A stretch of 24,344 nt of DNA. It comes from a virus. A program made the position numbers and the translations under genes. Numbering within the stretch: position 1 is the stretch's first letter; every line of letters starts with the position of its first letter. The notes beneath the pieces are model-generated. The model saw only the letters and a program-made list of their open reading frames with translations, did not search any database and had not been told where the DNA came from. Shown here one piece after another: positions 8,118 to 14,975 of this stretch. The DNA lies in the IMG/VR virus record IMGVR_UViG_3300022074_000367, positions 1-24,344 of that record; one strand, given 5' to 3'.

Positions 8118-8128
8118 ATCACCTCCTT
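8118..8128 (-). promoter_or_regulatory. Full-length Shine-Dalgarno sequence of gp23
   Basis: The minus strand reads AAGGAGGTGAT, eleven bases fully complementary to the conserved 3' end of bacterial 16S rRNA (ATCACCTCCTT). GGAGG is eight bases from ATG 8113. It is the strongest ribosome binding site I noticed in the window, as expected for the most abundant virion protein, and it decides the start. Confidence 0.85.
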
Positions 8129-8155
8129 TTTTAGTATAATTTTAGATATAATCTA

Positions 8156-9208
8156 TCAGTTTCTAGAAATTCCAGCCAAGCGTTGGAAGCGTTCTTTCAC
8201 AATCGTATCACGTTGTGAAGATTTGTTTCTTCTACTAGGCACGGAAATAGAAGGTCTCTTGATAGCTTCGCGTAGTGATTCTGGCTTCTTCTTGGAAGAG
8301 CCCACTGCGCTTTGAAGAGTTTCAAAGATTACCTTCGCTTCTTCAACTGAATCAGAATTCTGAATAGATTCGACAATTTTAGTTTTTTGCCGCTCATTCA
8401 GGGAGGGACTATTCAATGTCCGATTCATGTAAAGTAGTTTTGCATTTGAAAGATTGACTTCTTCAAGTTTTTCTTTCATCGTCTCAAGTGTTTGCTTGAG
8501 AAGTTGGTTTTCATTAGCTACAGCCTTGCTTGACTCTGCGAGTTCTCCGAGTGCTGCCTTGAGCTTTTCGTTTTGCTCTTTGGCCTCGGTGGAAGCAGCC
8601 CGTGCTAATCTAATTTCTTTGGCGTGGTCAACATCTGATCGTGGGCGTCCTGCCCAGCCAGTTAGTTCATCTCCAGCAAGATCAACGATAACTTCCTCAA
8701 CCAACTTATCTAGGTCGATACCTTCTGGGAGTGCAGTCTCGTCTTCTGTAATTTCTTCTTGCTCGTTAACTTGTCCTTCAGGATACTCAAATAGCATCTC
8801 TTCATCTAGCTCTAGATCTTCTTGCAATTCTAATTCTTCTTCTTCGGGCTCTGCACCCATGTCCATAGCAAGCTCTTCAGAATCTTCTGGCTCTCCAGCC
8901 TCATCATCACCTAGTTTATCAAGAGTGTCGCGGAGGTCGTTTAGAGAAAAAGTAAAAGTCTTTACTTCATCATCGTCTGGGCACACCTTAAGATCACTAG
9001 TGGCTGCATCTGGAATGTCGCCTTCTGGATCTTCGTCCGCAATTTGCATTCCCATGTCGCCCATATCCTCTTGTTCGGCCAAGAGTGAGTCCATGGTGGT
9101 TCTCACGTCATCTGCATATCTCTCAAGAATTGCAGTCTCTGCGTTTTTAAGTGCTGCTTCTCTAAGAGCAGTCGCATCTACTAAAGCTTGTTCTAACATT
9201 GTTGACAT
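8156..9208 (-). CDS. gp22: Prohead core scaffold protein, gp22-like
   Basis: A 350-residue, very acidic and helical protein. Residues 1-45 are helical (TALREAALKNAETAILERYA). Residues 45-165 are dominated by Asp/Glu (EPEEEELELQEDLELDEE). Residues about 195-260 form a coiled coil, followed by LLYMNRTLNSPSLNERQKTK and a basic C-terminus ending RFQRLAGISRN. The LYxNRxLNxxSLNERQKxKIVE block is the signature I use for gp22. The scaffold is the main internal core on which the gp23 shell assembles, and it is degraded by gp21 after assembly. It lies immediately upstream of gp23 as in T4. The ATG has AAGGGA seven to eight bases upstream. A hairpin with an ACTANTTA loop sits in its leader. Confidence 0.88.
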   Translation of the reverse strand: MSTMLEQALVDATALREAALKNAETAILERYADDVRTTMDSLLAEQEDMGDMGMQIADEDPEGDIPDAATSDLKVCPDDDEVKTFTFSLNDLRDTLDKLGDDEAGEPEDSEELAMDMGAEPEEEELELQEDLELDEEMLFEYPEGQVNEQEEITEDETALPEGIDLDKLVEEVIVDLAGDELTGWAGRPRSDVDHAKEIRLARAASTEAKEQNEKLKAALGELAESSKAVANENQLLKQTLETMKEKLEEVNLSNAKLLYMNRTLNSPSLNERQKTKIVESIQNSDSVEEAKVIFETLQSAVGSSKKKPESLREAIKRPSISVPSRRNKSSQRDTIVKERFQRLAGISRN

Positions 9209-9243
9209 ATTGGATTCCCTTGCAAGAAAATATTATCGTTTGC

Positions 9244-9264
9244 CTACATCTAAATAGTATGTAG
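9244..9264. repeat. Small inverted repeat with ACTANTTA in its loop
   Basis: Six-base perfect arms CTACAT (9244-9249) and ATGTAG (9259-9264) enclose a nine-base loop containing minus-strand ACTATTTA. It sits 36 nt before the gp22 ATG. The arrangement repeats that at 2636-2670 with unrelated arm sequences. Confidence 0.55.
9251..9258 (-). promoter_or_regulatory. ACTANTTA motif before gp22
   Basis: Minus-strand ACTATTTA preceded by AT, 43 nt before ATG 9208. Candidate late promoter for the scaffold-capsid pair; inferred from recurrence. Confidence 0.45.
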
Positions 9265-9295
9265 AAAAGACAAAATCCTGTTAATTTAAAATTGA

Positions 9296-9589
9296 CTATT
9301 TGTTTGCGTTAGCTTTATTTGCCTTATCAATTGCTCTCTGGCGGCGAATTGCTTTTTTTCTTCGCACAACTGATGGCTTTTCATAATAATCAGTCTTTTC
9401 TCTGTATGTTTCGATGATCTTCATCTTCTTACATTTTTTAATAAATCTACGAATCGCTCTTTCGATTGGCTCATTTTGTCTCGGCACGACTGTTAAATTG
9501 CTGTGCCTCTTGCCTACATGAGGTGGGGTATATCTTTCTCTACGATTATGGTCCCGATCTCTGTGGTTTCTATAGTTTCTGTTGCTCAC
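9296..9589 (-). CDS. rpsU: Ribosomal protein bS21 homologue (phage-encoded)
   Basis: A 97-residue, strongly basic protein. Residues about 38-97 match the bS21 family: PIERAIRRFIKKCKKMKII, then TYREKTDYYEKPSVVRRKK and a Lys/Arg-rich helix; the YEKPS motif is diagnostic. Cellular bS21 is usually about 70 aa, so the Arg/Asn/His-rich N-terminus (residues 1-35) is an extension. bS21 sits on the small subunit platform near the anti-Shine-Dalgarno end of 16S rRNA and helps initiation. bS21 homologues are known from other phage genomes, including pelagiphages. The start is GTG at 9589, with GGAG five bases upstream. Its location between a fibre-type gene and the scaffold gene gp22 suggests expression with the late virion genes. 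Whether it enters host ribosomes is inference. Confidence 0.88.
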   Translation of the reverse strand: MSNRNYRNHRDRDHNRRERYTPPHVGKRHSNLTVVPRQNEPIERAIRRFIKKCKKMKIIETYREKTDYYEKPSVVRRKKAIRRQRAIDKANKANANK

Positions 9590-9618
9590 AACTGCTCCAT
9601 TTGTGACATGTGTATTAA

Positions 9619-9626
9619 TAAGTAGT
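9619..9626 (-). promoter_or_regulatory. ACTANTTA motif before the bS21 gene
   Basis: Minus-strand ACTACTTA preceded by AT, 30 nt before the GTG start at 9589. Candidate late promoter by recurrence. Confidence 0.4.
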
Positions 9627-9636
9627 ATCCTATAAA

Positions 9637-10356
9637 TTAATCAACACCATTGATTTTGCCAATGTTGGCTGTGGCGACTCCATCAACCTTTGCAATGTTT
9701 GCAGCAGCTACGCCCATAACATTGTGTGTGTAGCCGGTCGCTAGGGTATAATTTAAAACAAGGGGTGTAGTTCCTGTTCTTCCGTCAAAATCAAAACGGT
9801 TGATCGCATCACCGCTTGAGGGTGCATTGTTTGTAAAATCATGGTCATGGTTAAATATGGTAACATTGAAAACACTATTACTTACCATATCACTTAGCGC
9901 AGTTGCATTAAATGTTATTGATAGTGCCCCTGTTCCGGTTACCGTAAAAGCACTTGAATACGCCGTGGCCGTTGAAGCATACGAAGCTCCTGATTGTGAT
10001 GCTGTGCAGCCCGGAGCAGATGTAAAGTCTGCGGCTGCGATGTCGGTCGATAGATCTGGCTTTGAGCCCTTTACAAGAATACCTGTTACGCCGCTGCCGT
10101 CAGTGTCAAGAAGTGTTTTGATATTAACATCTAGAGTCGCACTAGCAACGGTTGATGTAATACCTGAAGTATCAAAGGCATAAAAGCCTCTAAATATAAA
10201 CTGGGTGCCTCTGCTTAAAGACGCAACAATAAGGTCGTCAGTATCTGATAGGTCTACGAATGTAGAGAACGATGCATTTCCGTCTCTGGCGTCGGCAAAA
10301 TCTGCGTCTGCCTCTCGAACAACACCACTGGTGCTGGCGCATGCAATGGTTGGCAT
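9637..10356 (-). CDS. DNRLRE-like probable fibre-associated virion protein
   Basis: A 239-residue Ser/Thr/Asp-rich beta protein without signal peptide or membrane span. Residues about 48-80 (SRGTQFIFRGFYAFDTSGI then VASATLDVNIKTL) resemble DNRLRE-type beta-sandwich domains found in many phage fibre and adhesin-like proteins. The end carries a tandem 11-residue motif: NVMGVAAANIAK, VDGVATANIGK, then INGVD. I recall similar C-terminal tails from other phage structural proteins, possibly a docking tag, but cannot verify that. ATG 10356 overlaps the stop of the methyltransferase gene (TAATG), so translation is probably coupled to it. Function is inferred as a host-surface or fibre-tip protein. 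Confidence 0.55.
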   Translation of the reverse strand: MPTIACASTSGVVREADADFADARDGNASFSTFVDLSDTDDLIVASLSRGTQFIFRGFYAFDTSGITSTVASATLDVNIKTLLDTDGSGVTGILVKGSKPDLSTDIAAADFTSAPGCTASQSGASYASTATAYSSAFTVTGTGALSITFNATALSDMVSNSVFNVTIFNHDHDFTNNAPSSGDAINRFDFDGRTGTTPLVLNYTLATGYTHNVMGVAAANIAKVDGVATANIGKINGVD

Positions 10357-10934
10357 TATACCACCACCTTTGGTAAATAATATTTTGCGCCGGATGAATA
10401 GGGGTCTTCTACTTCAACTTCTTCATAACTAACATTATCAACAAATCCATATGCGTTGTTGCGGTCCATTACCCCATAATGATTCCAAAACGTTATAATA
10501 CTTCCAGATTTTGTTAATTGCTCGCAGGCATCTTTAAATTCAGCAAGCTTCTTGTCACCAAAAGTGTCATAAAATATCCCATCGTATATACCCAAGCTAC
10601 CTGTTACATCATGCCAGTGACCCTCAACAACAATTACATTTGGTTTGTCATCTGCCCAAACTTTTAATTTTTCTATCACTTGAGAGTGACTTTCAATTAT
10701 TGTGTGTGAAACAGGGTTCTGTTGTTGGATATAGTTGGCAGATATGCCCATGCCAAATCCAATCTCCAATATGTCTCCCCCGTTTTCACAAACCACCTCT
10801 GCGTGTCGCTTCATTAGTGGATCTTCCCACGAGCCCATGACTTCCTGATTACTGTGTGAATTGTCAGGACTATCCTCCACATTAATAGCTGTATCTGTAA
10901 AGATTAGACCTTGCTGTTCGAATTTAAGCGACAT
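10356..10934 (-). CDS. SAM-dependent methyltransferase resembling guanidinoacetate N-methyltransferase
   Basis: A 192-residue class I methyltransferase. Residues 55-63 form the SAM-binding motif I (ILEIGFGMG) and Glu81 ends the next strand (HTIIE), where it would bind the SAM ribose. The sequence closely follows guanidinoacetate methyltransferase (GAMT): VMGSWEDPLM (32-41) against VMERWETPYM in human GAMT, and YDGIFYDTF (117-125) against FDGILYDTY. From memory, the Glu of the first motif and the Asp of the second hold the guanidino group in rat GAMT; both are kept here (Glu37, Asp123). It is shorter than human GAMT (236 aa). Both ends share TAATG overlaps with neighbours, the fibre-like gene upstream and the DNRLRE-like gene downstream. 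This indicates coupled translation and suggests a virion protein or surface glycan as substrate. The true substrate is unknown: a small guanidino compound, a protein Arg or another group is possible. Confidence 0.78.
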   Translation of the reverse strand: MSLKFEQQGLIFTDTAINVEDSPDNSHSNQEVMGSWEDPLMKRHAEVVCENGGDILEIGFGMGISANYIQQQNPVSHTIIESHSQVIEKLKVWADDKPNVIVVEGHWHDVTGSLGIYDGIFYDTFGDKKLAEFKDACEQLTKSGSIITFWNHYGVMDRNNAYGFVDNVSYEEVEVEDPYSSGAKYYLPKVVV

Positions 10935-13756
10935 TACGCTGTAATCTCCACATGTGTTGCATCTGGACTGAAGTAAATAAGAACGTCGCCACCATCATCA
11001 TCAATTGCGTAACCAACGATGCGAACAAAGTCACCATTTCCAGATGGGGCTGTAAAGTCTAGGTGGCCTGCTGTTGTTGAAACATAAAGAGGCAGGCCGT
11101 CGCAGGCACCAGAGCCGGGAAGGTTTAGTATTTCTGTAGATGGGATTCGTATGAATCCTTTAATTAAACAGCCAACTGTCCGGGCCGAACCACCAAGGCC
11201 AATACCAAGCATTTGTGTTGCGCCAGTGGCAACTGCATCAGCATCCGTGCTGTCCCAAGTGCCGTCTGTGTGCAAGAAAAACAATTGCCCTGCTGTAAGA
11301 GTGTCATCCGCGCCCGGAGAGTATCTTAATATCTTGGCGCTACCAAATTGCCCGTCAGTAAGTTTGTTCTCAAAAGTTGTTGCATTGAAGTCATTAAAGA
11401 CAGCGAACCCGTCTTTGTGGTTTGAACTATCAAAGCCACCAGCCATAATTGTGTCATCGCCAGCGTTAACGCCAAATGCAATAGTAATGTTATCGGATTC
11501 TACTCTGAAGTCGTTTGTGGCGTGACCATCTTCATTGAACACCACCCCAGCGGAGGTAACTGACATGGCAACATCATTGGTGCTATATATGTGGGTCTCG
11601 AACGCTGTTTCGCCTTTGTTGATATGAAGTGCGTTTGCATTTGCATCCAAGAAAATAGCTTCATCTTCGCCTTCAGACTCAACGCGGAAGTCGCAGTCGA
11701 TGCCAGCTTCATTAACGATGACGGCACAGTTGGTTGAATTCGCAACGTCTTCGCCGCCAATAGTTAGAAGTTCTTTCACAGCGGCTGTTCCAGCGGTTCC
11801 ACCGGCCATAACAATAAACTTTATTTCACCACCTTCATCTCCTGAGGTTATATCGGTGGCATCAGCTTTAATCTGAGCATAGAAGGTGGCATTATTTCCA
11901 GAGTCCACACCCTTAAATTGTATTTGACCAAGCTTCATGTCGTCAGCCTCGGCTGTATCATCAGGATTGGTGAATATCAAGATAGGTTCGCTAGTAGTGG
12001 AGGCGTTTGAGTTTTTTAATTCTAGCACTGGGTGGGTTTCGTTTGATGTTGACTCAATTAAAAGAATTGGATCATCAAGGCCACCGATGGCGTCATTAAT
12101 AAGATGCATAACAACAGTGCTAGTTGCAGCAGTGTTATCATTCTTGACTATGACGAGTGTTCTGGCTGAGGTATCTGATGAGTCAGAAACAAGGTTTAGG
12201 ATGCCGCCTGTTGTGAGGGCGTCGGCTGTGACATCCATAACATTGGCTGTGGTTACAGCATCGGCGGTGACTCCTATTACGTCTTGGTTAATGTTGGCGG
12301 CCTCGATGGCGAGCGCCCTTTGGTCTGTATCATCATTATCGATAAGAAGAGCAACAGTGCCCGAAGTCGAATCATTCTCTATTTCAACGCCGAGTCCATC
12401 AAGTTTTATGAAACCGTCGATGGTGAAGGTTAAGTTTGCTTCGTTTGCGTCATCATCAACGGTTGTAATAGTGGTCGCGCCGTTAGTGGTAGTCTGGATT
12501 TTGAACAGATCTCCAGTATCAGCCGAACTTCTAATTAAGAAATCGTTGCCACCATCATCACAATCTATGATAAGACCTGTATTATTATCGCCTCCAGTGG
12601 TGATTACTTGCATTCCCACTGCATTGCCAGATCCATTTGTGCCAGCCGTGGCAGTAATAGTTGCTCCGGTTACATTAGCAGTGCCTGCATTTGCTGCGTG
12701 GGTGAGCGTTGCACTAACATCAAGACCAAACATATTGTTAACGCCGTTAGTGGCTGTAGTATTATCCATATCAAGGAAAATACCATACATTGCATTATTG
12801 CTTGTCGAAGCGCCTGTCTTATCAAAATCAATATTTAATGCATAGATAGTTTGTGCAGAAGTGTCAGAGTAATTATGATCGAGATGGATACCATAATGCC
12901 CACTATCCATAACCATTTCTAAGCCTTTCACTTCAGTGGAGGCTGTATTATCATTTGTGATCTTCACTAGGGATCTGGCTGTGGTAGAATTTGAGTCTGA
13001 GACAAGATTCAAGATAGCGCCTGACGTTAGAGCATCGGCTGAGACATCCATTACGTTGGCAGTGGTTACTGCGTCGGCTGCAATATCGATTACGTCTGCG
13101 TCGATGTTGGCGGCGTCGATACTAAGAGCAATTTGGTCTGTATCATCATTATCAATGGTCAGGGCAGCAGCACCAGTGGTTGAGCCATTTTCAATCTCGA
13201 CACCTGCAACTGTAAATTTAGTTGCTGCACCATCAATTGCAAGCACGTCGTTTCCGTCTTCATCGTATTCGATGGATGCGTCGTTGCCAGTTCCAAATTG
13301 CAGTTTCTTATCATCAATTACTGTTAAGTGACCGGAGCTATCATCAAACGTTAAACTAGCAACGCCACCAAACGATCCGCCGTTATTATATTGAATCTGC
13401 GTGTCTGAGCCACCGGGCGAACCAGACCCGCCACCGCTCGCGATCATCGAAGTTGCTGTGCCACCGTCGTCTTTAAAGTACGGTACATCACCGTTGACAT
13501 AAATTACACCAAAACCACTCGCAGGCGTGTCAGCATGAGTGCCTATATCCTTGAGCGTAAGGGTGGTATCAATCTGGACCCCTGCACTAAATGTGGCGCT
13601 GTTAGCAGTCAGTTGATCGTTGACTTTTAAGCTATCAACAATTAGCGGGTCTGACCCGTAACGCTCAATCGCCGCTGCAATACGGGGGGCGAGAATGTTA
13701 AGTGATCTAAGAAACTCGTTTCTAAATTCGGTTCCTACTAATTTACGATTGGACAT
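10934..13756 (-). CDS. Large repetitive fibre-like virion protein
   Basis: A 940-residue acidic protein rich in Asp, Thr, Ala and Asn, with no signal peptide. After a helical N-terminus (residues 1-50) comes SDTQIQYNNGGSFGG and a LTFDD block (118-146), a common phage fibre module. A duplicated module of about 90 residues follows (185-275 and 456-544), sharing TADAVTTANVMDV-type sequence and IDNDDTDQ. Further beta-repeat blocks use DFRVES and IFTNPDD. A C-terminal domain from about 832 contains GTWDSTDADA, MLGIGLGG and GCLIKGFIRI, another module I recognise from phage fibres. The size and repeats suggest a trimeric fibre; its place among head genes leaves head fibre, whisker or tail fibre open. 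TAGGG lies six bases before the ATG, and an ACTANTTA motif lies 28 nt upstream. The stop overlaps the methyltransferase start. Confidence 0.7.
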   Translation of the reverse strand: MSNRKLVGTEFRNEFLRSLNILAPRIAAAIERYGSDPLIVDSLKVNDQLTANSATFSAGVQIDTTLTLKDIGTHADTPASGFGVIYVNGDVPYFKDDGGTATSMIASGGGSGSPGGSDTQIQYNNGGSFGGVASLTFDDSSGHLTVIDDKKLQFGTGNDASIEYDEDGNDVLAIDGAATKFTVAGVEIENGSTTGAAALTIDNDDTDQIALSIDAANIDADVIDIAADAVTTANVMDVSADALTSGAILNLVSDSNSTTARSLVKITNDNTASTEVKGLEMVMDSGHYGIHLDHNYSDTSAQTIYALNIDFDKTGASTSNNAMYGIFLDMDNTTATNGVNNMFGLDVSATLTHAANAGTANVTGATITATAGTNGSGNAVGMQVITTGGDNNTGLIIDCDDGGNDFLIRSSADTGDLFKIQTTTNGATTITTVDDDANEANLTFTIDGFIKLDGLGVEIENDSTSGTVALLIDNDDTDQRALAIEAANINQDVIGVTADAVTTANVMDVTADALTTGGILNLVSDSSDTSARTLVIVKNDNTAATSTVVMHLINDAIGGLDDPILLIESTSNETHPVLELKNSNASTTSEPILIFTNPDDTAEADDMKLGQIQFKGVDSGNNATFYAQIKADATDITSGDEGGEIKFIVMAGGTAGTAAVKELLTIGGEDVANSTNCAVIVNEAGIDCDFRVESEGEDEAIFLDANANALHINKGETAFETHIYSTNDVAMSVTSAGVVFNEDGHATNDFRVESDNITIAFGVNAGDDTIMAGGFDSSNHKDGFAVFNDFNATTFENKLTDGQFGSAKILRYSPGADDTLTAGQLFFLHTDGTWDSTDADAVATGATQMLGIGLGGSARTVGCLIKGFIRIPSTEILNLPGSGACDGLPLYVSTTAGHLDFTAPSGNGDFVRIVGYAIDDDGGDVLIYFSPDATHVEITA
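12125..12391 (-). repeat. Fibre internal duplication, second copy
   Basis: This copy encodes about residues 456-544 of the fibre-like protein (GVEIENDSTSGTVALLIDND through VKNDNTAA). It matches the copy at 12932-13204 in protein and, in patches, in DNA, with a 22-base identical stretch around the TIDNDDTDQ-type codons. The copies are about 0.8 kb apart in the same orientation. Confidence 0.75.
12932..13204 (-). repeat. Fibre internal duplication, first copy
   Basis: This copy encodes about residues 185-275 of the fibre-like protein, including IDNDDTDQIALSIDAANI, ADAVTTANVMDVSADAL and SGAILNLVSDSNSTTARS. It is the N-terminal partner of the duplication at 12125-12391. The repeat probably reflects duplication of a shaft module. 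Confidence 0.75.
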
Positions 13757-13783
13757 ATAAAACCCTACTAACGATTACTGTAG

Positions 13784-13791
13784 TAATTAGT
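13784..13791 (-). promoter_or_regulatory. ACTANTTA motif before the fibre-like gene
   Basis: Minus-strand ACTAATTA, 28 nt before ATG 13756, followed at once by a small palindrome (TTACT-AC-AGTAA). Candidate late promoter for the fibre, methyltransferase and DNRLRE-like genes, which overlap one another. Confidence 0.45.
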
Positions 13792-13808
13792 CAGAAGATG
13801 AGTTAACT

Positions 13809-14387
13809 TTAGAAATTGGCACCAAATAGCGTGATGATGAATTTGCCTGCCGTGTAAGTCCCGCCAGAATTTGCGCCGGATCCGTTAGCTAAATACAGGA
13901 AGCGGCCACCAGCAGATGAAGCAGCATTAATGTTTGTGTCAACTGCACTAACTTTATACATACCACCGGTATAGTCGCCTCCTGCCGCGATAAGGACAAC
14001 CGAAGATCCTGAGCTATCGTATGTAGCGTCTTCAGCCAGCGAGACCGTGCTCACCACCAAATCAATGTCGGCAGTAGTGTTTGTTCCAGCAGGTGCTTCG
14101 ACACAAGCCATTTCGACTTTGTATACCTTCCCAGTGTTAGCAAGTTCGGTTTTAGTGATAAAAGCGGCTGCGGCTCCGTCCTCACCGATAATATCCTTAA
14201 CTGTACCAGAAACCACCAAGCCTTCAAGATCAACAAGAATTGTTGTTATAATCTGGCCATTAATTTTTTGAATTTTAGTTTCAACTTTTGCGGCACCGTC
14301 AAAACCGGCACCGGCTGCGGTAGGGGTTGCAAAGCGAGATGTTTCCTCTCCTGCTAATATAGTTCTTGATGGCCTAAAGTTTCCCAT
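13809..14387 (-). CDS. Probable virion structural protein
   Basis: I do not recognise a named family for this 192-residue protein. It is Gly/Ala/Thr-rich and beta-like, without signal peptide or membrane segment. It opens MGNFRPSRTILAGEETSRFA, continues with QKINGQIITTILVDLEGLVV and ends in a Gly/Ser/Asn-rich part (LYLANGSGANSGGTYTAG) and KFIITLFGANF. Composition and location beside the fibre-like gene suggest a virion surface or fibre-base protein. AGAGGT lies upstream of ATG 14387, which follows the previous gene by 18 nt. The following gap holds an ACTANTTA motif, so the fibre gene may start a separate transcript. Confidence 0.5.
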   Translation of the reverse strand: MGNFRPSRTILAGEETSRFATPTAAGAGFDGAAKVETKIQKINGQIITTILVDLEGLVVSGTVKDIIGEDGAAAAFITKTELANTGKVYKVEMACVEAPAGTNTTADIDLVVSTVSLAEDATYDSSGSSVVLIAAGGDYTGGMYKVSAVDTNINAASSAGGRFLYLANGSGANSGGTYTAGKFIITLFGANF

Positions 14388-14405
14388 TAATTAATTACCT
14401 CTGTA

Positions 14406-14948
14406 TTAGCTTATGTCTTGATGGTCTGTAATTCCTGATCCTGTCAAGTGGTACATCCGATCCGTAGAAATATTCGTTAGGTCAGCCATGACTTGATATG
14501 AGAGATCATCAACACCAGAGCCGTTTGAAATATAGAATCTCTTGCATTTAACATCAAAAGTTACGCTAGCAAATCCTGCGGGCACGGTGATAAAATGCAA
14601 GCCTGCAATTACGTCATCAGCGGCTGCTATTGTTGTGCCACCAGATTGATCAAAATCACCGGGTTTTGTAATTGGGCTACCCACTAAACTAGATCCACTT
14701 TGGAAATGAACTCTTAGATCTTCCCCGCTATTCACGTTATTGTTAATTACGGTAAACGATTTAGATACAAACGGAAACTCTACCATTTGAACCTTGTTAT
14801 TATCCAAGTTTGTTGAACCCGTGATAAACGGATGGCCTGAAACCTGATATGATCCGACGCTGCGGATTCCGGGTGTGTTCCACCTGTGCTGATAACCAGT
14901 TGCGGTGCCCTGACCGTGATCAACAATATATCCTGTTTTATCTCCCAT
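14406..14948 (-). CDS. Probable virion structural protein
   Basis: A 180-residue soluble, beta-rich protein. It contains GSYQVSGHPFITGSTNLDN (about residues 32-50), QMVEFPFVSKSFTVINNN, LRVHFQSGSS and a C-terminal block (FDVKCKRFYISNGSG, DRMYHLTGSGITDH). The order 'SGxPFITGSxxL - VEFPxVxKSxTV - IRVHF - FxVKCKxxxxxN - RMYxLTGSGxTD' is one I remember from marine myovirus structural proteins of unknown function, so I call it structural by resemblance and context. The start at 14948 has GAGGAG upstream and an ACTANTTA motif 20 nt upstream. It is the first gene of the cassette inserted between the protease region and the scaffold gene. Confidence 0.5.
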   Translation of the reverse strand: MGDKTGYIVDHGQGTATGYQHRWNTPGIRSVGSYQVSGHPFITGSTNLDNNKVQMVEFPFVSKSFTVINNNVNSGEDLRVHFQSGSSLVGSPITKPGDFDQSGGTTIAAADDVIAGLHFITVPAGFASVTFDVKCKRFYISNGSGVDDLSYQVMADLTNISTDRMYHLTGSGITDHQDIS

Positions 14949-14967
14949 AATTCACTCCTCTTTCCTG

Positions 14968-14975
14968 TAAATAGT
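14968..14975 (-). promoter_or_regulatory. ACTANTTA motif before the 180-residue virion gene
   Basis: Minus-strand ACTATTTA immediately after the stop codon of the 143-residue gene and 20 nt before ATG 14948. Candidate late promoter at the start of the inserted cassette; the leader would be very short but still includes GAGGAG. Confidence 0.4.

Noticed and set aside
8114-8122. GTG at 8122 as start of gp23
   Set aside because: The GTG is within the Shine-Dalgarno sequence; ATG 8113 has ideal spacing.
8454-9257. Long plus-strand open frame (267 codons) opposite gp22
   Set aside because: It is a Ser-rich antisense shadow of the acidic Glu/Asp-rich scaffold gene; no convincing ribosome binding site or protein-like composition.
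11937-12845. Plus-strand open frame of 302 codons opposite the fibre gene
   Set aside because: It mirrors the repetitive fibre coding sequence, including its duplication, and has low-complexity Ser/Val content. The minus frame has clear fibre modules.
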